From: Pithys albifrons albifrons
Lineage: Eukaryota > Chordata > Aves > Passeriformes > Thamnophilidae
Reading direction: 5' to 3'
DNA length: 64,000 nucleotides
Assembly (NCBI RefSeq): GCF_047495875.1
Contig: NC_092463.1
Location: 24,541,224-24,605,223, forward strand
How positions within the stretch are numbered: the first letter of the stretch is position 1; each line of letters begins with the position of its first letter. Below are positions 57,290 to 64,000 of this stretch, piece after piece. Made by a program: the position numbers and the translations under genes. The notes beneath the pieces are model-generated. The model ran no database searches and was not told where the DNA came from. It saw only the letters and a list, made by a program, of their open reading frames with translations.

Positions 57290-57800
57290 TATTCAGAACC
57301 CTTTTAGGAGTGATTTTAATTCGTGTAAATGAGTGTTTTTAATTTGTTATACTGGCCTTTATCTCTATTACCATCTCATTTGCTTTTAAACCTAGTTTTG
57401 CTATCCTGAGTGAATTCCATTTGATGCATTAGGAGTAATTCTCTTCCCAAAGGGTTAGACATTTTCTCTCCACATAAAAGTCGCTTATTTTGGATAAAGA
57501 GACGATTAGATTTATCTTTAATATTTTAATGGCAGCCAGGATTATTGGGTGGGCAGCCCTGGTTTTGGTTGTTGTTGGGGGATTAGACTCTAATAAACTC
57601 TTCAGATTGGGATTTTTTTTCTGTTTTTCACAAAGTACTTGTATTTATTTAAAAAATTCACTTCTTTTTGAGTCATAAATTCCATTTGCTGTTTCCTATT
57701 AGTATTAAATCAAGTTGATTAAATTCATAGTGACTATTTGCACATATATCTTTTTAATTTTAACATCCACAACATAAAATCTTTAACGGTGCAATTTGAA
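57290..57800. promoter_or_regulatory. Candidate conserved noncoding block upstream of VSX2
   Basis: AT-rich, repeat-free segment with many homeodomain cores: TTTTAATTCG, GATTAG at 57504-57509 and at 57581-57586, TCTAATAAAC, TATTAGTATTAAATC and GTTGATTAAATTC. Regulatory role inferred from site density only. Confidence 0.35.
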
Positions 57801-58209
57801 ATACCTGCAACATACATTGCTGTTGCTGTTTAAACAGATGAAAATGAGGATCCAGAGGGTAGGGAGAGGGAGAGAGGAAGGGATGGAGAAGTGGATGTTG
57901 AACAGGGAGTGAGCTGACTACCCCCATCACATGCAATGTCAAAGATCTGGAAGGTTTATAAGGAGATAGAATTTAGAGAAAGCTCCCTCTTCTCAAAATC
58001 ACCAGCATCTTTTTGGTGAGCAAAAGGAGCTTGCCGAGGGCCACAAACTCAGCTTGCCTCCACAGCCCTTCCAGTCCCAGCTCCCATCTTCCAGCCCCTG
58101 GAAGGTGGCATTTGCTCAGAGCAGATGCTTGCAGGGCCAGGCTGGTCCAAACCCAAAGGGCGGGCACCCTTCACCCCTCGGGGCTCCGCACCCTGGCCTG
58201 GCTGTCATG

Positions 58210-59290
58210 GATCCTAGTTTAGGCTAATCGTAAACTTGGTAATAGAATAAAATGTCAGCAAAGTAGAAATCAATAAGTGTTAATGCTCCAGGACTTTCAC
58301 TGCTGGGCTCCCCTCTCGGGCTCTCCCCCCTCCCGCACCATTCTGTCCCTTTGATTTCAGTCCCTTCTCTAATCCCCACCTCATCAGCTCCGGGAAGGGC
58401 TGATCTGCAGCAGAAAATCCCTCATTCGGGGCAAAATCAGCTTAATTTGCAGCAATTTGTAGCAGGTCTTTGCTGGGATTTGAGTCTCAAAATTATTCCG
58501 CGGGTGGGGGCCGCAGCCCCTTGCAATATGGGCAGAGATTTCGCCGCTCCCCCGTTCTCAGAGATTTGTCTGGGCAGTAATTACAGCCGGGCGAGCGGCT
58601 CCGCCCGCGGGGCTGGCACCGGCCGAGCGGCCGAACACGCAGCGCTCGGATTAGCAGCATTAGCGGCCAGCGCCGAGCAACAATTAATCATTTGCTGGTA
58701 AATACAAGCGGGAGCCTCCCCCGGCTGGCGGGGAGCGACGGGGAGAAGGGGGTGGTCGTCCTGGCCTGCAATAGAGCAGTGAGGAAAGGGAAGGGAAGGG
58801 CTGGGGAGGGATGGAGGCGCCCGGGGACCTTGTGGCCTCGGGACGGGAGATCAGAGCAGGCAACTTTCCTTCCGCTAATGCCGCTAATTACAGGCGGCAG
58901 CTCCGCCGCCCGCCGATGAGGGAGCCCAGCACGGGGACCCCCCGTTCCCCCGGGCCGGGCGGGACCAGCCCCGGGTGCCGCTTCCACGGCGGGGGATGCC
59001 GTGCCCAAATCCACGACCCAAATAATCCCGGAGGATGGGGGCGCAACCGGGAAGGTTATTTGGAGTGTGACTTGGTTTGCGGGAGAGGGAGAAATAAAGC
59101 GGTGTGGAGGCAGCTACTGTCCCAGTGCGTTTCCGTGCGGGGCTAGCACTTTGCTTAGCAGCCCGCCACATTCTCGATAAAATATTAGCTTGAGGTGAAA
59201 TCGGAATCACACACATTATATGAATTCAAAGCTGACTAATTAGTGGTTCTGACAAATTCAGCACGGAATCATCCACTGGCCGAGAAGTTT
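58210..59290. promoter_or_regulatory. CpG-rich candidate distal VSX2 enhancer
   Basis: About 10.3-11.3 kb upstream of the VSX2 ATG. A CpG-dense core (58500-59010) is flanked by AT-rich arms, and homeodomain cores recur: GGCTAATCG (58222-58230), TAATTA at 58578-58583 and at 58885-58890, GATTAG at 58649-58654, CAATTAATCA (58680s) and the palindrome CTAATTAG at 59236-59243, the same 8-mer as in the intron 3 block. No coding exon with family resemblance. It may instead be the promoter of an unannotated transcript. Confidence 0.5.
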
Positions 59291-59304
59291 TTGAAGATGT
59301 GTTT

Positions 59305-60110
59305 CCCAGAGATCGGTTCTTGGTCCATACCCTGCAATATCTTTGTGGTGACTCAGAAGAAAATACGAAATCAATGCTGGTAATGATTTCTACTTGACAT
59401 AAAAATTGGTGGAGTGATAAATAATGATGGGAGTAGGTCAGTTATACTGAGCAATCTGGATCACTTGGCAGGCTCTGCTCATTTGAACAATATGTGATTT
59501 TAATATAGCCAAATGCAAGACCATATATCTCCGAACAGAAAATGAAGGTCACAGGATACTGTCATGGGAAGCAGTGGCTCTGAGGAGGATGGAGGAGATG
59601 TGGCAGATAATAAAAACTAAGCATGGATTTTTAGTGTAATCTGCTCTATCTGAGCTATGCCATTTTTGGATCTGTTGGCAAGAAAATATTACCTAGCAAG
59701 ATGAGGATAGTCTTAGCATCTCAAGACTGTAATAGATTCATAGTGTGTCCACTTCTGGTGTCTGCATTTCCAAAAATAAACAAACAAACAAAGAACTGAA
59801 AATTATTCAGATCAGAACTTCTTGAACAACCCAGGAGCTGGGAAACCTGCCGTACAGTGAGAATTAAGAAACTTGTTATTAGGCAGGAAAATCAGGATGT
59901 GGCTTGGTCACCCTCTGTAAGGAATTCGGAGAGACACTTTCAGAGGATGGAAGATTCTTTAACTTACTAGACAAAGGTCTAACAGGATTCAGCACTAGAA
60001 GGTCAAACTAATTCATAATTAATTAAATGTAAGTATTAATATAAAGCCTGGATTTTTCACAGTGAGGATAATTAGTAGAGCAGGCAAGACATTTTCAAAA
60101 GAGCTTCATG
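59305..60110 (+). repeat. Old CR1 LINE, end of ORF2 and 3' region
   Basis: Follows the amniote CR1 layout: GATCGGTTCTTGGTCCATAC, ATAAAAATTGGTGGAGTGAT, CAATATGTGATTTTAATATA, GCCAAATGCAAGACCATATA, TGGGAAGCAGTGGCTCTGAG, CACTTCTGGTGTCTGCATTT and ATTTTTCACAGTGAGGATAA. The frame is destroyed by many changes, so this is a dead ancient copy. It directly abuts the candidate enhancer. Confidence 0.82.
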
Positions 60111-61189
60111 TTGGAAAAAACCTCTTTGAACAGAAGTTTTTGGGGTTTTGACAGAAAAATAGATAGTTGCTTACAGAAATCCCCAGAGCAATATATTTTG
60201 AACAGTTTGTCTTACAAAAATGTTCAGAAATGCATTTTCTCTTGTTAATTGATGCATTTTCATTTTATATTATTGTACTACTATCACATTATAGCATGAA
60301 AAATCGTTTAAATCTGTTTCCATTTTAATTTTCAAACTCTTAAGTACATTTGCTAGTAGTACTGAGTAAATATGAAATTGATGGAAAATCCTTTTGTTAT
60401 AATACAGCAGAGAATCTTCACACTGCCAAAAGTGTGAAATATTTCATGTGCCATGAAGTTACTGATGACCTTAATGATTTTAAAATATAAAATAGGAATC
60501 ACCATCTCTACTGTCTGTCACAGTGTGTTGCTGGCAATAGGTGTGCATATGCTGCAGGTAGTGCTTGCTGTCAGATGTTGGTGAAGACTTGTAAGACTAG
60601 TAAAAAAAAATTAAAAACATTTTAAAATTACACATTAATTCTTCGTGGAGAGAAAATACTTTAAAGCGTTAGAATTTCCCACAGTATGAGAAAACCTGAT
60701 TTATGCCACATCTAATATTCCAGCATTAAAAATGTTTACTGAGGAGTGGTCTTTCCCACTTAGACGTTCTAAAATACATGCTCCAGCACAGACAAACTTA
60801 TAGCTTTGGTTAGGTCAGACTCGGTGACTAATGAGTCTGTCTACATTGAACATGGCTTTTGGATCCAGGGTGCACTCCAGATGTGAAGGTTGCAGTTGCC
60901 TCCATTGCTTCACTCTGTTGCACAGGGGTTGCAGGAGGCTCAGTCTTGGTGTCCTTGCAGATGAAATAGGATGGGAAGATGATGTGGTACAAGCCCCCAC
61001 TTCCAGTGCCCTCCAGCTGCTCATGGGTTCTTGGTCCACGGCACCAGGACAGATAGAGCCATGAAATATCTAAAAGAAGCCATGGAGCCAATATTAAATG
61101 CAGTGATGGGACATCAGGGTGAAAGGATGGAGACCAAAAGATTCCTTTTCTGGGCAACCCTAAGAGGGTCTAAACAGGTGACATTGCCA

Positions 61190-61257
61190 AACCAGGAGCT
61201 GGACTTCAATGATCCTTGTGGGTCCCTTCCAACTTAGGGTATTCTATGATTCTGTGA
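61190..61257 (+). repeat. CR1 3' end fragment
   Basis: CAATGATCCTTGTGGGTCCC, TTCCAACTTAGGG and the terminal ATTCTATGATTCTGTGAA are the last 70 nt or so of an avian CR1; short 5'-truncated copies are normal for CR1. Confidence 0.9.
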
Positions 61258-62470
61258 AACTGGGGGTGCATGGAGGGTCACTCCAACCCACTGTGACCCC
61301 ATGTCACTCTTGCTCCCACAGCAGGAAGGTTGTGCTCCAGCTGCCCAGGCATCTAGCAGCAGGTGTCACACTACTTTGAACTACTGGAATCCCATCATCC
61401 CTCTGCTTCTCCCTTGGTGAGCCAAAGGACTGAGATGGCAAATTGAGCCCAGGGTGCCCTTTTGTTTTGTCAGAGTCTGTATTAGCAGCTGGGGTATCTG
61501 TCTCATTTATCCCAGCTTTAAGTTGCTTGAGATAGGTCCATGGCTTATGAACACTCATGGGCCTCTTTCTCATCTTACATCATTGCATATCTTCCAATAT
61601 GCATCCCATTTGGTTGGAAAATGTACACTGTTCTCTTGCAAAATAGCCTCTGTTCAGCAATATGTCTCTGCCTTCCTCCTTGTGTGGAGCTGAGCAGCCC
61701 ACTTTCAGACCAGCATTCCTGAAAATGCTAGTCTCACACCCCAGACTCCTTACAGTTGAACCTAGAAGACTTTAAAGAGCATTTTGATGGTCTGGGATGG
61801 GAGAAGCCTTTATCAGTGCTGCTGCTTTTGTGTGATAGAGTGTGGGCAAAACTGGCTTTCAGCCACCTGCCAGAGGTTTGGTTTGCTAGGCAGAGGTGTA
61901 GCCCAGGGGAATGAGCCACACATGTTTGTTAGATGGGAATAGGTTAAAGAGACAAGGAAGTATTCTGAACTGAACTATGGTGTTCAGAGGCCCTGGAAAG
62001 AAAGCAGTGCTTGTTCCTCAGGGATGAGGCTGGGCAAAGCCAATGGCACAGGGTGATGCTACTGCCCCTCCTGGATGATATGCAGGAGTATCAGCTGAGG
62101 AAAATCCTGCATGTGAAGTGGCCTGGAGAAGTCACCTGGCTTTGGTGTGCTAAACCCCACTGTCTTCCATTAAAGTTATGGTAGGACTGGACTACAGTGC
62201 TCCAGGTCCCTCTGATCTTACTATGGCACTACCCTTTGTCTTCAGATTCCTAACAAAACCTAGACTGAAAAATGAAACTAAACATTGCTCCAGGCATTGC
62301 AGTATGTTCTTAGAGTTGTTGTAAGTGACCATCCTTTTTCTGAAGAGCTTCATAACATCCATCAAGAAAACCAGCTTCAAACTAAGGCTCCTCCAGAGGC
62401 TAATAAACATTAGAAAAACAGATACCAAACCCTTGATGGAAAAAGAGGGAGAAGAAAAAGGTAACGTGTT
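61258..62470. other. Intergenic, nothing recognised
   Basis: No gene or repeat family recognised. I looked here for LIN52, expected beyond VSX2 on the minus strand, and saw no exon of it. Confidence 0.6.
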
Positions 62471-62920
62471 AAGGATTTGATTATGCTTCCTATTCACACG
62501 TCTCCTAAAATAAATCTAAACCTGGGAAAATTAACAGTAAAGAAACATTTCAGTAATCCCTTTAACTCTGAATCTCTGGAACCAAAATACCAAGGTGCAA
62601 ATCCTTTTATATGGGCTTCAGAGTTGGATTTATAAAACCGAACAAAACACTGTTTTCAAAACAGAATCCATTAATATGCCTTCAGTAACTGTGGCTTGTC
62701 TTGCTTTAAACTAGGGACTGATTTGCTACCTCTCCTCACATTATCACATTAAATAATACTCATAGAAGCCAATTGAACTATTTGTTCAAATTACTCAAAA
62801 AAATAAGACTATAAAAGCTAAATCATATGTAAATAATACCCTTCAAAGTCTGCTGAATGCATCTTCTAGGCATAGAGCGCTAACATTTTAATTACCAAAA
62901 TATAAAAATGCTCACTGCAA
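62470..62920. promoter_or_regulatory. Candidate conserved noncoding block, 14.5-15 kb upstream of VSX2
   Basis: AT-rich, repeat-free segment with CAGTAATCCC (TAATCC at 62554-62559, an OTX/CRX-type site), CCATTAATATGCC, ATTAAATAATAC, AAATTACTC and TTTTAATTACC. Regulatory role is inference. Confidence 0.35.
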
Positions 62921-64000
62921 AAGCCCAGGAGTCCGAAGTTTTTGAATTGAGTCCGTAAAAAATAAATATATTAGGTTAAAAATTGTAGAAGGCTTTAAAT
63001 AAGGTATTAAATGTCTTCTGCTTTTTGTGCATTAGAATGGCTCCAGTTGGTGTTGTCAAACCTTCTGCAGCAGTGCTGGTGGAGACACTTTTTAATGAAA
63101 AAAGAAATTTTCTTGTGCTCTCCCCATTCTTAGAGGTCTTTGTGAAAATCACAAATAGAGTGAGATGCAAGAAAGCATCAAATAATTTAGCAACAATGCG
63201 GAAATACAGTTAGTGAATTATTTTGCTTGCAGTGACCTGTAAATGGGACATGTTACCTTAACTAGATCTTGATCAGCTTCCCTTTGAACTGGCAGCCCAT
63301 TCCAGAGTTACTGACTAAAGAGGAATAAATACCATGTGCTGCCAGCACTTACACAAACTAGATTACTAGAATAAACCTTCATAAATATTTTTGAAGGTCA
63401 GAGTGGTTTTTCCACAGGAAAAACAAGATAATTGACCCAAACTGCATGTTACTGGAATGACAAAAGAACTCATCATGTTTACATTTGTGCTAATGAAAGG
63501 GGTTGAGTGACAGAGTATTCAAAATTTTACACATTTTTGTAGTAGTTAATTTCTACTGTCTGTTAAATTGTTGGGGTTTTTTTGATGCTAACATTCTCAG
63601 AACTTACTTTGTGAAAAGTGCTGGTTGATAGTGAAGCTGTAGCATTAACCACATTCTTTATGTCTACAAATACCCCTCTACTTTAAAGAATTAAAAAATG
63701 CATTAAAGGGTAAAATAGTCACCAACTGTCATCACAATATCAAGGATGACCTCATCAAAATGGTCTGCATAGCATTACATCATGTAAGTTTGCTCTCTGG
63801 GCCTCAGACCTTCAGCCTCTCTGATCTGTGCTCTGCCTTGGTAGAGCTAACCAGCTGCAGATGGCTTAGTGTTTAGAAGAGGGAAGAGTGGACCTGCTGC
63901 TGTGAGCAGTGCTCTTAAGGGTGACATATGAAGAAAGAACAGAATTTTTAACTCAGAAGTGGCATGTCAGGGAAGACTGCATTCACATAGTAAGGCGAGA
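62921..64000. other. Intergenic AT-rich end of window
   Basis: No gene, RNA or repeat family recognised to the right edge. Confidence 0.5.

Noticed and set aside
60815..64000. LIN52 exons, expected beyond VSX2 by synteny
   Set aside because: No frame on either strand resembles LIN52; the gene probably lies beyond the right edge.

Overview
The window reads as vertebrate nuclear DNA, most likely from a bird. The evidence is GT-AG spliced exons of vertebrate genes, CR1 LINE 3' ends closing on the avian ATTCTATGATTCTGTGA-type end motif, low repeat load, and the block ABCD4 - acetyl-CoA synthetase - VSX2. A non-avian reptile is not formally excluded. Most long open frames here are chance frames in introns, the CpG island or simple repeats. 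The exons below were rebuilt by matching splice sites and phases to recognised protein families from memory; no database was searched.

Layout. 503-10414 (+): 3' two-thirds of ABCD4, the lysosomal cobalamin ABC transporter; 13 coding exons are visible and the first exons lie left of the window. 10921-22325 (-): a complete 14-exon mitochondrial-type acetyl-CoA synthetase (ACSS1-like, 682 residues), convergent with ABCD4, with a CR1 insertion near exon 4. 22326-24112: short intergenic gap. 24113-48090 (-): VSX2 (CHX10), five coding exons over 22.5 kb, a 383-residue paired-type homeodomain protein with octapeptide, homeodomain, CVC and OAR; its 16.2-kb third intron holds a probable conserved enhancer and a 5S-rRNA-derived SINE. 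Exons 1-2 sit in a CpG island with a TATA-like box and an inverted CCAAT box. 48.3-64 kb: upstream flank of VSX2 with no gene recognised. It holds several CR1 remnants of different ages, an inverted-repeat-bounded element, a telomere-like array that switches strand polarity, and blocks that look like homeodomain-bound regulatory DNA, one in a second CpG-rich segment about 10-11 kb upstream of the VSX2 start.

ABCD4 (cobalamin export from lysosomes), the synthetase (acetate activation in mitochondria) and VSX2 (retinal progenitor and bipolar cell fate) have no shared pathway; the linkage looks ancestral. The most interesting points are the ACSS1-like gene beside VSX2, mirroring ACSS1 beside VSX1 in human; a possible 63-nt in-frame alternative acceptor in VSX2; the strand-switching telomere-like array; and the candidate VSX2 enhancers. 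I found no evidence of a wholly new type of system.
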